A stretch of DNA of 64,000 nucleotides from Campylobacter concisus (GCF_003048615.2 NZ_CP049263.1:496001-560000), one strand, 5' to 3'. Positions 27,349 through 35,927 are shown, counted from the first letter of the stretch. Numbers and translations are program-made. The notes: generated by a model from the letters alone, not told the origin.

Positions 27349-28007
27349 AATTTAATATCTTTTACCACATCTGCGCCAAGTGCAAGTTTCATATGCATAG
27401 AAAAGACCTCATGGTAAAAGTCGCCATTGTGTCCTGGCACATCGTAGGTTTGAGTAAGATTAAATGGCACGATAACTCTTGCTTCTTGGTTGTACTCGTT
27501 TGCTCTTAGTTTTAGGTAGCTAACGCATTGATAGACGCACATATCAGTGCAGTTTCCAGTGACTATAAAAGTGTCAAGTTGCGGGTTTTGATCTAGAAAG
27601 TTATTAAATTCTTTATTGAACGCTATGCTTAAAGAATTTTTGTAAAAGGTTTTTATCTCTTTAAAAAAGCTTAGCTTTTTTATCTCTTCGATCGTTTCTG
27701 TTTCGCTTGTGCCCAAGAGTGCGTGAGGTAAAAATGATTCAAATTCTTTTGAATCTTTCGTGTGTCTATCTTCTATGAGGATAAAATTCTTAAAGTCAAG
27801 ATCTTTGTAGGCTGTGCTAAAAAGTTTTGCTATGCCTTGTGAAATAGCACCCACTCTTTGACTAGCAAGTGCACCAGTTCCTGCAAAGGCCTCTATCATG
27901 TCAACGCTTATAAATGCCACATTTTGCGTACCGTGCTTTGAAATTTCTCTTAGATCAAGCGTTTGAAGTGAATTCTTAAACTCTTTAAGCTCATTTTCTA
28001 TTGTCAT
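27345..28007 (-). CDS. Isochorismatase-family cysteine hydrolase
   Basis: 220 residues. Family core: VAFISVDMIEAFAGTGALAS (catalytic Asp in VDMI), FILIEDRHTKDSKEF (strand 2, with metal-site-like His/Asp), and VTGNCTDMCVYQCVSYLK with the nucleophilic Cys. It resembles nicotinamidase PncA-like amidohydrolases; the substrate cannot be fixed by eye. ATG 28007 is 3 nt after the flgS stop, so it probably ends the DUF234-flgS-hydrolase operon. Confidence 0.85.
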   Translation of the reverse strand: MTIENELKEFKNSLQTLDLREISKHGTQNVAFISVDMIEAFAGTGALASQRVGAISQGIAKLFSTAYKDLDFKNFILIEDRHTKDSKEFESFLPHALLGTSETETIEEIKKLSFFKEIKTFYKNSLSIAFNKEFNNFLDQNPQLDTFIVTGNCTDMCVYQCVSYLKLRANEYNQEARVIVPFNLTQTYDVPGHNGDFYHEVFSMHMKLALGADVVKDIKF

Positions 28008-28010
28008 TTT

Positions 28011-28994
28011 TTACTCCTTGATTGGTAAATTTATACAAAATGTTTTTGGATTTAATGTGATCTCTATGCTGCCATTATGCGCCTGCACGATCTGCAAGCA
28101 AAGGTGTAGGCCAAGGCCATTGCCTTTTAGCTTACTGCTTTTAAATGGTTCAAATATAATGGCTTCATCTTTGATAGGCTCGCCGCTATCATAAATAATA
28201 AATTTATGCTCATTTGGTGTCTTTTCGTAGCTTAAAACGATCTCGCCTTCGTCGTCGTCACTTTCTTCGATAGCATCAATGGCGTTAAATAAGATGTTTT
28301 GAAAGACGATGGCTAATAGGTCAAGATCACCCTTATATTCGCCTTTTGGAAAATTTAGACTAAATTTTATCTCTTTAGAATAATCATAAAAATTTATTGC
28401 TTCCTCACACTCTTTTTTTAGCTGAGAAAAGTCAAAAATTCGTGCATTTATGTTAAGTCCTTTTGTGAAAAGTAGAGTTGCTTTTATGATGCGCTCAACT
28501 CGCCATGTGGCCTTTTGTATTTGATTTACGATAGGTAGAGTGCGTTCATCTGCCCTCTTAAGCAATGTTGAGGCCAAAAGAGATATGGAACCAACTGGAT
28601 TTCTTATCTCATGAGCTAAGTGAGCTGCCACTTGTCCCATCGACGCTAGACGCTCTGTACGTTTTTCGGCGGTTATATTTGTGGCAGATATAATGAGCTT
28701 ATTATCTTTAGAATTTGTTTTAAAAAGATAAATTTGCCCATCGATGCTGATCTCGCCCTCCTTTTTTGGGATCTCTTGAAAAATCTTGCCAAGTCTTACA
28801 GCTTCTGAGTTTTGCAGGAAAATTTCATCTTTTTCGTCAAACACCCAGATGGCGTTTGGTAAAATTTCTACGATATCTTTTATGAAATTTTGCAAACTCA
28901 TATAAGATGAGGTTAAATTTTTATACTCATTTTCTATCAAATAGGTCTGTTCTATCAGGCTTTTTAAGCCAGCTTGAATATCGTGCTCGTTCAT
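28011..28994 (-). CDS. flgS: Sensor histidine kinase FlgS
   Basis: 327 residues, soluble (no membrane helix). Order: an N-terminal helical region, a PAS-like segment (ILPNAIWVFDEKDEIFLQNSEA), a HisKA helix with phospho-acceptor LAHEIRNPVGS, and HATPase_c (NILFNAIDAIEE N-box; GLGLHLCLQIVQAH G-box). In Campylobacter FlgS phosphorylates FlgR to switch on sigma-54 flagellar genes in response to the export apparatus. Length, soluble NtrB-like build and the adjacent DUF234 and aminotransferase genes fit the C. jejuni flgS locus as I recall it. The start overlaps the upstream stop by ATGA. Confidence 0.9.
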   Translation of the reverse strand: MNEHDIQAGLKSLIEQTYLIENEYKNLTSSYMSLQNFIKDIVEILPNAIWVFDEKDEIFLQNSEAVRLGKIFQEIPKKEGEISIDGQIYLFKTNSKDNKLIISATNITAEKRTERLASMGQVAAHLAHEIRNPVGSISLLASTLLKRADERTLPIVNQIQKATWRVERIIKATLLFTKGLNINARIFDFSQLKKECEEAINFYDYSKEIKFSLNFPKGEYKGDLDLLAIVFQNILFNAIDAIEESDDDEGEIVLSYEKTPNEHKFIIYDSGEPIKDEAIIFEPFKSSKLKGNGLGLHLCLQIVQAHNGSIEITLNPKTFCINLPIKE

Positions 28995-29887
28995 TTTAAA
29001 AGCTCCTCAAAATCGCTCATTTCATAAAGTCTTAGCCGTTCATCTTTTAAATTTCTTAGCTCGCTGCTAAATCCACTCTTTGAAAAAAGTGCAATTATAT
29101 CAGGTGTGATATTTAGCTTTTCACATTTTTTTAAAAGCAAATTTAACACGTTTTTGCACACTTTTCGCTCTTTGTATTTTGCCTCTCCGACAATGATTTT
29201 ACCATCGATACTTAGTAGCATATCAAGTTCAACATCTCTGCTCCAGAAACTGCTTAAAAATATGCCATCTATTAAAAATTTCTTCGCCATAAGCTCACCA
29301 CATAAAATTTCAAATCCAAGACTTGCGTATTCGTCAAATTCACTTTTTATGAGGGCTAAAATTTCATCTTTTTTACCCTCTTTAAGTATCTTTAAATTTG
29401 GCTCGATAAACCTAAACCAAAACCTTGAAAAATGGCTATTAAAGTGGATCTTGTCTTCCACTTTATACCCTCTGTCTCGTTTTTTTAGAGCTTGGCGTTT
29501 TGTTCTTTTTAATGGGATTTCTCTACTCTTTTCAAGCAGTAAAAAATTTTTTTCAAATAATTTTGCATAGACTTTACTCGCTAAATTTTGAGGCAAAATT
29601 TTATTCACACTAAATTTTTTTCTATCACTTCTTGCAAGTTTTATGAGAGCTGATTTTATAGCGTCGTTTGTGTCAGATTCGAAGTAAAATTTTGGCATTA
29701 AAGCTAAGAAGTCGTTTAAAATTTCAGTCTCGATCGCTTCAAAAACATCATAATATGAACGTTTTAAATCAAACTCATCAAAGACAAGATGAAATTTGAT
29801 AAGTTCATGTATATCAAGGTGCTTCATCCGCTCAAATGTTGATTTTAGGGCTTTTATGCTGACTCCTTTGTCTTGGGATTGTAGCAT
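28991..29887 (-). CDS. DUF234-like protein with PD-(D/E)xK nuclease-type fold
   Basis: 298 residues. The C-terminal half has DVELDMLLSIDGKIIVGEAK: an acidic ELD, then GEAK as the (E)xK pair, the pattern of PD-(D/E)xK nuclease folds and of DUF234. The N-terminal half is helical and basic. No ATPase domain is attached, unlike archaeal DUF234 ATPases. It is coupled by ATGA to flgS. The start is uncertain: ATG 29887 lacks a ribosome site, whereas a strong AAAGGAG (29863-29869) stands 5 nt before an in-frame ATA (29855-29857). Whether it cuts DNA is unknown. Confidence 0.78.
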   Translation of the reverse strand: MLQSQDKGVSIKALKSTFERMKHLDIHELIKFHLVFDEFDLKRSYYDVFEAIETEILNDFLALMPKFYFESDTNDAIKSALIKLARSDRKKFSVNKILPQNLASKVYAKLFEKNFLLLEKSREIPLKRTKRQALKKRDRGYKVEDKIHFNSHFSRFWFRFIEPNLKILKEGKKDEILALIKSEFDEYASLGFEILCGELMAKKFLIDGIFLSSFWSRDVELDMLLSIDGKIIVGEAKYKERKVCKNVLNLLLKKCEKLNITPDIIALFSKSGFSSELRNLKDERLRLYEMSDFEELLK

Positions 29888-29906
29888 ATTTTTAGCTAAA
29901 GTAATC

Positions 29907-29912
29907 TATAAT
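29907..29912 (+). promoter_or_regulatory. -10 box for first aminotransferase
   Basis: TATAAT in the 51-nt divergent spacer, 27 nt before the TTG start at 29939. ATAGGA serves as ribosome site. Confidence 0.5.
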
Positions 29913-29938
29913 GCTAAGCAAAAAATAGGATAAATGAT

Positions 29939-31270
29939 TTGGTAAATTTAGAGCACATTAGAAAAAATATAATTTTGAAAAATGGCATTCATTATTTTGA
30001 TTTTACTGCTTCTGGACTGGCTTATAAGCCTATCGAAGATGAGATCATTAAGGTGCTTGAAACATATGCAAATACACACTCTATAAGCTCATCAAACGCC
30101 TTTAAAACTGCTGAAATTTATGAAAATTCAAGGCGTGAACTAAAGTATTTTTTAGATCTTGATGATAGCTTTTATCTTTTCGCTTGTGGGAGTGGAGCTA
30201 CTAGTGCGATCAAGAAATTTCAAGAAATTTTAGGCATTTACGCACCACCAGCTCTTAAAAAAAGATATAAATTAAAGCCAGATGAAAATTCTCCGCTCGT
30301 TGTGCTTGGACCGTATGAGCATCATTCAAATGAAGTAAGCTTTAGGCAGGCACTATGTGAGGTTGAGCGCATAAGACTTGATAAAAATGGAGGAATTGAT
30401 TTTAATCATTTGGAGCAAATTTTAAAGATAAATGTTGGGCGAGAGATCATCGCTAGCTTTAGTGTGGCTTCGAATGTGACTGGGATTTTGAGTGACTACC
30501 GCAAAATTTACACTCTTGTAAAATCTTATGGTGGCATTGTGGCATATGATGCGGCAAGTTTTAGTGCGTATGCAAACATAGATTGCGACTACTTTGACGC
30601 ACTTTTTCTCTCGCCGCATAAGCTACTTGGCGGAGTAGGGAGTTGTGGGTTACTTGCTATAAAAAAGGTGCTTGCAAATGCTGATGAGCCAACCTTTGCT
30701 GGCGGGGGAACGGTAAGTTATGTCAGTAAAAATTATGTGGTATTTGCCAAAGATAGCGAACAGCTAGAAGAGGCTGGTACTCCACCTATTTTAGGCCTTA
30801 TAAGGGCAAATTTAGCTTACAAACTAAGAAATGAAATAGGTTTTGAGACTATATATGAAAACGAAAGTGAGCTTGGAGTCTATTTTGAAGAGAGAATGGC
30901 TGAAATTCCTGAGCTTACATGCTACTGCTCAAATAGTTTAAAGCATCTGCCGATATTTGCTTTTAATGTAACTGGCGTTTCACCTTATGAACTAGCTAAG
31001 GTTTTAAGCAGGGAGTTTGGCATACAAACGCGTGCGGGATGCTCTTGTGCTGGACCATATGGACATGATTTGCTTCATCTAAAAGAAGATGCGCTCTTTA
31101 CACATAAGCCTGGCTGGGTGAGGGCTGGCTTTCACTACACTCACACGCTAAAAGATGTGGACTATCTTATAGAGGCGATTAAGAGTAGCATCAAAAAGTA
31201 TTCAGATAGTTGGAGAGTGGCTGATCCTTTTAGTGTTAGTGAAATTTCTGGTTGTATAGGAGAGAGATGA
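29939..31270 (+). CDS. Class V aminotransferase, cysteine desulfurase/selenocysteine lyase-like (paralog 1)
   Basis: 443 residues, PLP enzyme of the SufS/Csd type. HYFDFTASGLAY opens the fold, LSPHKLLGGVGSCG holds the PLP Lys, and TRAGCSCAGPYGHDLLHL corresponds to the active-site Cys loop. The family mobilises sulfur (or selenium) from cysteine, but members like this are often only called aminotransferases. The start is TTG 29939; the paralog at 34589 aligns from the same point (RKNIILK-GI-YFD), which supports it. The stop overlaps thiD. A close paralog lies 3.3 kb downstream. Confidence 0.88.
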   Translation: MVNLEHIRKNIILKNGIHYFDFTASGLAYKPIEDEIIKVLETYANTHSISSSNAFKTAEIYENSRRELKYFLDLDDSFYLFACGSGATSAIKKFQEILGIYAPPALKKRYKLKPDENSPLVVLGPYEHHSNEVSFRQALCEVERIRLDKNGGIDFNHLEQILKINVGREIIASFSVASNVTGILSDYRKIYTLVKSYGGIVAYDAASFSAYANIDCDYFDALFLSPHKLLGGVGSCGLLAIKKVLANADEPTFAGGGTVSYVSKNYVVFAKDSEQLEEAGTPPILGLIRANLAYKLRNEIGFETIYENESELGVYFEERMAEIPELTCYCSNSLKHLPIFAFNVTGVSPYELAKVLSREFGIQTRAGCSCAGPYGHDLLHLKEDALFTHKPGWVRAGFHYTHTLKDVDYLIEAIKSSIKKYSDSWRVADPFSVSEISGCIGER

Positions 31271-32013
31271 AAAATATATTAATCATTGCTGGAAGTGATA
31301 GTGTTGGTGGAGCTGGTGTGCAAGCTGATATAAAGACATGCGAGGCATTTTCTTGCTATGCAGCGACGGCTATTACGGCACTTACAGCACAAAATACAAA
31401 TGGCGTTAGCAATGTCTTTGCCACAAATCCTCAAAATTTAAATGAACAGATAAAGATGGTGAACGAGGAGCTAGAGATTGATGCTATCAAAGTTGGTATG
31501 CTTTTTAACAAAGAGCTTATAGCCTGCGTTAGCCCTTGGCTTGAGAAATTTCATAAGCGAGGAGTTAGTGTAGTTATAGATCCTGTTTGCGTGGCAAAGT
31601 CAGGTTCAAAACTACTTGAAGATGATGCGATATTTGCATTAAAAGAGCTTTTTAATTTTGCTGATATTATCACTCCAAATATTGATGAGGCCAAGGTTTT
31701 AGAGCTTGATATTAAAAATTTGCCTTGTGATACGATATTAAAACGAAGTAAGGTTTCAGAAATTTGTGAAGACACGCTTTTTAAAAAAACTGGCGAGGTT
31801 GTTAAATTTAAAGAGCCACTCATAAAGCCAGAGATCATGCATGGAGCAGGTTGTAGCTTTGCTAGTGCGCTGGCTTGTTTGCTGGCTAATAGTCACAGCA
31901 AAGAAGAGGCGATAGAAATAGCTAAAAAATACATCTCAAACGCTATAAAAAGTGCGATAACTACTAAATTTGGTAAGCGCTTGCTAAATCACAAAGTGGG
32001 TATAAATGGCTGA
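31267..32013 (+). CDS. thiD: Hydroxymethylpyrimidine (phosphate) kinase
   Basis: 248 residues. It phosphorylates HMP and HMP-P in thiamine synthesis. Ribokinase-fold signatures: IAGSDSVGGAGVQADIKT at the N-terminus, IDPVCVAKSG, and HGAGCSFASALACLLA (anion hole and catalytic region). ATG 31267 was chosen over an in-frame ATG 15 nt upstream because it has GGAGAG before it, forms an ATGA overlap with the preceding stop, and gives the usual N-terminus KNILIIAGSD. It overlaps thiE by 8 nt. Confidence 0.93.
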   Translation: MKNILIIAGSDSVGGAGVQADIKTCEAFSCYAATAITALTAQNTNGVSNVFATNPQNLNEQIKMVNEELEIDAIKVGMLFNKELIACVSPWLEKFHKRGVSVVIDPVCVAKSGSKLLEDDAIFALKELFNFADIITPNIDEAKVLELDIKNLPCDTILKRSKVSEICEDTLFKKTGEVVKFKEPLIKPEIMHGAGCSFASALACLLANSHSKEEAIEIAKKYISNAIKSAITTKFGKRLLNHKVGING

Positions 32014-32611
32014 AATTTATGCGATTAGTGATGATATGCTGATGCCTGAAAATTTAGCCTTACAATACACTAGAGAAATTTTAGAGTGTGGGGTTAAATT
32101 TTTTCAGTTTCGCTCAAAAAAAGAGCCTAAAAATGAGAAAATAGCTAGCGAGATTTTTAACCTATGTGAGAAATTTGGAGCGAGATTTATTGTAAATGAT
32201 GACATTTCTTTTGCTGCACGTATCGGCGCAAAGTCTGTACATTTAGGAAAAGATGACGCGAGCATAAAAGAGGCATATGAAATTTTAGGAAATGACTCTT
32301 ATGTGGGAGTTAGCTGTTATGATAGTTTAGATCTTGCCATTAAAGCTAAGCAAAATGGCGCTAGCTACGTGGCTTTTGGCGCGATGTTTAAAAGTCCTAC
32401 AAAGCCAAATGCACCACTTTGTAGTCATGAAGCGGTCTTGCAGGCCAAAAAATTAGGAGCGTGTGTGTGCGTGATAGGCGGCATAAATGCTAGCAATATC
32501 TCAAATGTCGCTAGACTAAAACCAGATATGATCGCTATAATATCTGCGATCTATAAAGATGGCATGATAAAGAGAAATTTAGAAAATTTGCAAAGAAATT
32601 TATCTCTTTAA
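32006..32611 (+). CDS. thiE: Thiamine-phosphate synthase
   Basis: 201 residues. It joins HMP-PP with thiazole phosphate to make thiamine phosphate. TIM-barrel motifs: KFFQFRSKKEPK, FIVNDDISFAARIGAKSVHL, YVGVSCYDSL, VAFGAMFKSPTKPNAP and CVIGGINASNI. It overlaps thiD and therefore is likely coupled. I see no TPP riboswitch here; the pair sits behind the aminotransferase gene. From 32612 to 32768 only AT-rich sequence and the fdhD promoter are present. Confidence 0.93.
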   Translation: MAEIYAISDDMLMPENLALQYTREILECGVKFFQFRSKKEPKNEKIASEIFNLCEKFGARFIVNDDISFAARIGAKSVHLGKDDASIKEAYEILGNDSYVGVSCYDSLDLAIKAKQNGASYVAFGAMFKSPTKPNAPLCSHEAVLQAKKLGACVCVIGGINASNISNVARLKPDMIAIISAIYKDGMIKRNLENLQRNLSL

Positions 32612-32716
32612 GAAATATGCTAAAAATGAATATATAAATATATTTAAAATAGTGATGTAAACGCATCTAAATGAGTTTAAGTTTTTGCTTTATTTAAGAA
32701 AGCTTTTACTACAATC

Positions 32717-32724
32717 TATAAAAT
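32717..32724 (+). promoter_or_regulatory. -10 box for fdhD
   Basis: TATAAAAT in the 157-nt thiE-fdhD spacer, about 45 nt before ATG 32769. AAAGGAGC is the ribosome site. Confidence 0.4.
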
Positions 32725-32768
32725 TTTTTACGTTTATCACTAAGATGCTTTAAAACAAAAGGAGCAAT

Positions 32769-33551
32769 ATGCAACCTATTTTTACAACCAAAATAACAAA
32801 ATTTAGGGGTGTAAATAAAGAAGTAGTTGATGATATCTTGGTGCGTGAGATCAAGCTTGAAATTTACATAAATGACAAAAAATTTGGTGCCGTTATGGCA
32901 ACGCCTACCGATCAAAAGGCGCTTGCTGTGGGCTATTTGATCAGTGAAAACGTCATCACAAAGCCAGAGGACATAACAGAAGTTAGGCTCTCAAGCGACG
33001 AGCTAAGCGTCTATGTAAGCGCCAAAGTGAACGAAAAGCGCCTAGAGCAGTTTGACGAAGAAAAGGTCATAATAAGTGGCTGTGGCAGAAGCTCAACGGC
33101 AAACATCGACCCACAGGCGATGGCAGCAAGAGCCGTAAAAAGCGGAGCTAAATTTAACAAAGATATGATCCTTGCTCAAATGAGGGAGTTTTACACGCAG
33201 TGCGAGCTTTATGAGATGACTGGCTGCGTGCATACGGCAAAGCTCTTTGTGAGCGAAGATAAATTTTACATAGGCGAGGATATCGCTCAGCACAATACGA
33301 TCGATAAAGCCGTTGGCAAGGCCGTTTTAGACGGAGCTAACTTAGCAAATTCATTTTTGATGGTGAGTGGCAGACTTAGCTCAGAGATGGTCGCAAAGGC
33401 CGTTATGCACGGGGTGCCAGCGCTTATCTCAAGGACAGCGCCAACTAGCCTTGGCGTGGTGATCGCTCGTAAATTTGAGCTAACACTTTGTGGTTTTGCA
33501 AGGGGCGAAAATATCAACGTTTATAGCGGCGAAGAGAGAATTTATGAGTAA
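32769..33551 (+). CDS. fdhD: Formate dehydrogenase accessory sulfurtransferase
   Basis: 260 residues. FdhD passes sulfur from a desulfurase to the molybdenum cofactor of formate dehydrogenase. Family blocks: VGYLISENVI, VIISGCGRSSTANID (conserved Cys loop), MTGCVHTAKLF (C153), VGKAVLDGANL, and SRTAPTSLGVVIA. Its end overlaps the ModE-like gene by 8 nt, an arrangement I recall in C. jejuni. Formate dehydrogenases in Campylobacter are selenoenzymes, which links this gene with the selenoprotein found at 20330-20587. Confidence 0.95.
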   Translation: MQPIFTTKITKFRGVNKEVVDDILVREIKLEIYINDKKFGAVMATPTDQKALAVGYLISENVITKPEDITEVRLSSDELSVYVSAKVNEKRLEQFDEEKVIISGCGRSSTANIDPQAMAARAVKSGAKFNKDMILAQMREFYTQCELYEMTGCVHTAKLFVSEDKFYIGEDIAQHNTIDKAVGKAVLDGANLANSFLMVSGRLSSEMVAKAVMHGVPALISRTAPTSLGVVIARKFELTLCGFARGENINVYSGEERIYE

Positions 33552-34287
33552 AAATTTAGAAGAGCTAATAAAACAAACGCTAAATAAAAGCGGCAAACTT
33601 GACTGCGGCACGGCTTTTAAGATCGCAAACAAGCTTGGCATAGAGGTCGGCGAGGTAAGCGACGAGGCAACCAGGCTTGGCATCAAGATAGACAACTGCG
33701 AGCTTGGACAGTTTGGTGGCTTGGATAAAGACCGCGGTAAATTTACATTGTCGCTAAAACTAAAAGAAGTGAGCGACGAAAAGGGCAGAGTTTTTTGCAA
33801 AGATGCAAGAGAGATGGCGGCGGCTAACGGCGGGCTAAAGACCATGCGCTCGACGCTTAGAGACTACGGCTTTGATGTGAAGTACTGTCAGCTAGGCTGT
33901 TTTAAGGAAAAGAAAGGCAAAAAGATGAGAGTAAAGACAAAGACTTGGATAGAAAACGACGAGGGCGAGCTTATATTTGGCAAGGGCAAAACCGAGGTTT
34001 TAGACGTTATAGCCGAGGTTGGCTCGATATCAAAGGCAGCTGAAATTTTAGGTATGAACTATAAAAAATGCTGGTCGCATCTACAAATTTTGCAAAAAAA
34101 TTTAAAAGAAGATCTCTTTACGACCAAGCAAGGTGGCGGAGATAGCGCTGGCACTACGCTAAATGATAGAGCACACGAGCTTATAAACGCCTATAAACAG
34201 CTTCAAAACGACATCGAAGACTACGCAAATAAGCGCTTTAAAGAGCTATTTTTAAAACAAGACGAGAAGAAAAACGATAAAAAATAA
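33544..34287 (+). CDS. ModE-like regulator with duplicated N-terminal domain
   Basis: 247 residues. The C-terminal 120 form a ModE-type winged helix-turn-helix (LDVIAEVGSISKAAEILGMNYKKCW). No TOBE/MopI molybdate-binding domain follows it. The N-terminal 121 residues contain two copies of an unknown unit, 21-58 and 85-121, each starting with Cys, running through an A-x-x-(I/M)-A helix and ending C-(E/Q)-L-G-x-F. Start ATG 33544 was chosen because the longer in-frame version runs deep into fdhD; GAAGAGAG precedes it. It probably regulates molybdenum or formate dehydrogenase genes; this is inference from the family and fdhD. Confidence 0.85.
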   Translation: MSKNLEELIKQTLNKSGKLDCGTAFKIANKLGIEVGEVSDEATRLGIKIDNCELGQFGGLDKDRGKFTLSLKLKEVSDEKGRVFCKDAREMAAANGGLKTMRSTLRDYGFDVKYCQLGCFKEKKGKKMRVKTKTWIENDEGELIFGKGKTEVLDVIAEVGSISKAAEILGMNYKKCWSHLQILQKNLKEDLFTTKQGGGDSAGTTLNDRAHELINAYKQLQNDIEDYANKRFKELFLKQDEKKNDKK

Positions 34288-34312
34288 ACCAAATTTTTAA
34301 AAGGAGAAAAAC

Positions 34313-34501
34313 ATGTATGTAAAACTAAATGACAGGACTTATCTAAACAAAGATAAGATCACTAGAATCAAGATCGATAGCGTTCAAGACGGCATTCGTA
34401 TCCGTTTTTATGAGGGTGCAAACCAAGTTGCTAAGAGCCAAAGATTTGAGAGTGAAGCAAAAGCTAACGAGTGGTTAGAGAAAAACTTCTTAAACAAATA
34501 A
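34313..34501 (+). CDS. Small hypothetical protein
   Basis: 62 residues, MYVKLNDRTYLNKDKITRI at the start. Strand-rich N-terminal two-thirds and a helical, Trp-containing end (ANEWLEKNF). AAAAGGAG is 7-8 nt before ATG 34313, so translation is credible. There is no signal peptide, membrane segment or known motif. It is probably cotranscribed with the ModE-like gene 25 nt upstream. A weak GC-rich hairpin (34511-34529) follows. Confidence 0.7.
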   Translation: MYVKLNDRTYLNKDKITRIKIDSVQDGIRIRFYEGANQVAKSQRFESEAKANEWLEKNFLNK

Positions 34502-34557
34502 ACAGACGCGAGTGGGCGCCCTGCCCGCTTGTAACCTCACTTTATACAAAATTTCAT

Positions 34558-34563
34558 TATAAT
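34558..34563 (+). promoter_or_regulatory. -10 box for second aminotransferase
   Basis: TATAAT 26 nt before the GTG start at 34589, with AAAAGGAAAA as ribosome site. Confidence 0.5.
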
Positions 34564-34588
34564 CGCGCTTTTAACCAAAAGGAAAATC

Positions 34589-35911
34589 GTGCCAACCATA
34601 GATGAAGTAAGAAAAAATATCATTTTAAAAGATGGAATTTACTATTTTGACTACACAGCTTCAGGACTTGCCTATGCGCCTATCGAAGATGAAATTTCAA
34701 AATTTTTAAAAACCTACGCAAACACTCACTCAGACAGCAGTTCAAGCGCCGTGCTAACGCAAAAACGCTATGAAAACGCAAGAGCCGAGCTAAAGGAGCT
34801 TTTGGGGCTTGATGATAGCTTTTATCTAATAGCAACAGGTCAAGGCGCAACGGCTGCGATAAAGAAATTTCAGGAGATAATGGGAATTTATCTGCCGCCA
34901 GCAACAAGAGAGCTTATTGGTACACAAAATTTAAGAAATGTAAAGGTGCCGCTTGCCATCATTTCGCCATATGAACATCACTCTGTTGAAGTTAGCTTAA
35001 GGGAGGGACTTTGCGATATAGAGCGTATAGGACTTGATGAAAGCGGCAAGATAGACATTCTTAATTTAAAACAAATTTTAAAGTTAAACTCAAAAAGAAA
35101 GATCATAGCTTGCTTTAGTGCCGCTTCAAACGTAACCGGCATAAAGAGTGACTATAAAGAAATTTACAGACTAGTTAAAGAACATGGCGGAATTTTTGCA
35201 CTTGATGCTGCTACACTTAGTGCTTATGAAAATATTGATTGCAAGTATTTTGATGCATTGTTTCTCTCGCCTCATAAGCTACTTGGTGGAGTGGGCAGCT
35301 GCGGTCTTTTGGTGATCAAAAAAGAGCTCTGTAAAGATGTGCCAACATTTGCAGCTGGTGGCACAGTCAAATATGTAAGTAGAACATCACATCTTTTTGT
35401 AAATGAATTTGAGCATTTAGAAGAGGGTGGGACGCCGCCGATAATACAGCTAATACGTGCAAATTTAGCTTATAAACTAAGAAATGAGATTGGATTTGAG
35501 GTGATAAAAAAGGCCGAATATGAGCTTGGAAGCCTCTTTTGCGAGGAACTAAAAAATATAGATGAAGTTATAAATTATTGTCCTAAAAATGTAGAAAGAT
35601 TGCCTATATTTGCTTTTAATATAAAAGATGTATCGCCTTATGATTTTGCGGCTAGTTTAAGCAATGACTTTGGTGTCCAAACACGTGCAGGCTGTGACTG
35701 TGCTGGTCCATATGGGCATGATTTGCTTCATTTAAAAGATAATGCTGTCTTTGACGTAAAACCTGGCTGGGTGCGCGTTAGTATACATTACACTCACACT
35801 AAAGAAGATATCAAATATCTTGTAAATGCCATAAAGTCTTGCATTAAAAAACATAAAGAGATGTGGGGAGAAGAAAAAGCGATGTACTCTATGTTTGGAG
35901 ATAAATTTTAA
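34589..35911 (+). CDS. Class V aminotransferase, cysteine desulfurase/selenocysteine lyase-like (paralog 2)
   Basis: 440 residues, aligned over its whole length with the gene at 29939 and clearly more than half identical by eye. PLP Lys block LSPHKLLGGVGSCG is retained; the Cys loop reads TRAGCDCAGPYGHDLLHL, with Asp replacing Ser between the two Cys. It starts at GTG 34589 with its own -10 box, so it is separately transcribed. It faces rodA with a 16-nt gap. The reaction is not fixed: sulfur or selenium mobilisation is the family expectation. Confidence 0.88.
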   Translation: MPTIDEVRKNIILKDGIYYFDYTASGLAYAPIEDEISKFLKTYANTHSDSSSSAVLTQKRYENARAELKELLGLDDSFYLIATGQGATAAIKKFQEIMGIYLPPATRELIGTQNLRNVKVPLAIISPYEHHSVEVSLREGLCDIERIGLDESGKIDILNLKQILKLNSKRKIIACFSAASNVTGIKSDYKEIYRLVKEHGGIFALDAATLSAYENIDCKYFDALFLSPHKLLGGVGSCGLLVIKKELCKDVPTFAAGGTVKYVSRTSHLFVNEFEHLEEGGTPPIIQLIRANLAYKLRNEIGFEVIKKAEYELGSLFCEELKNIDEVINYCPKNVERLPIFAFNIKDVSPYDFAASLSNDFGVQTRAGCDCAGPYGHDLLHLKDNAVFDVKPGWVRVSIHYTHTKEDIKYLVNAIKSCIKKHKEMWGEEKAMYSMFGDKF

Positions 35912-35927
35912 ATACTAAAAATTTGGT

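Noticed and set aside
31252-31266. Longer ThiD N-terminus from ATG 31252
   Set aside because: The downstream ATG has the ribosome site, the ATGA overlap and the family N-terminus; the five extra residues are not family-like.
34511-34529. GC-rich hairpin AGTGGGC/GCCCGCT as terminator
   Set aside because: The stem is fair but no T-run follows on either side; kept only as a mention with the small hypothetical gene.
29939-35911. Composite mobile element bounded by the two aminotransferase genes
   Set aside because: The copies are diverged paralogs each with its own promoter; there is no transposase, no terminal repeat, and the genes between are ordinary Campylobacter genes.
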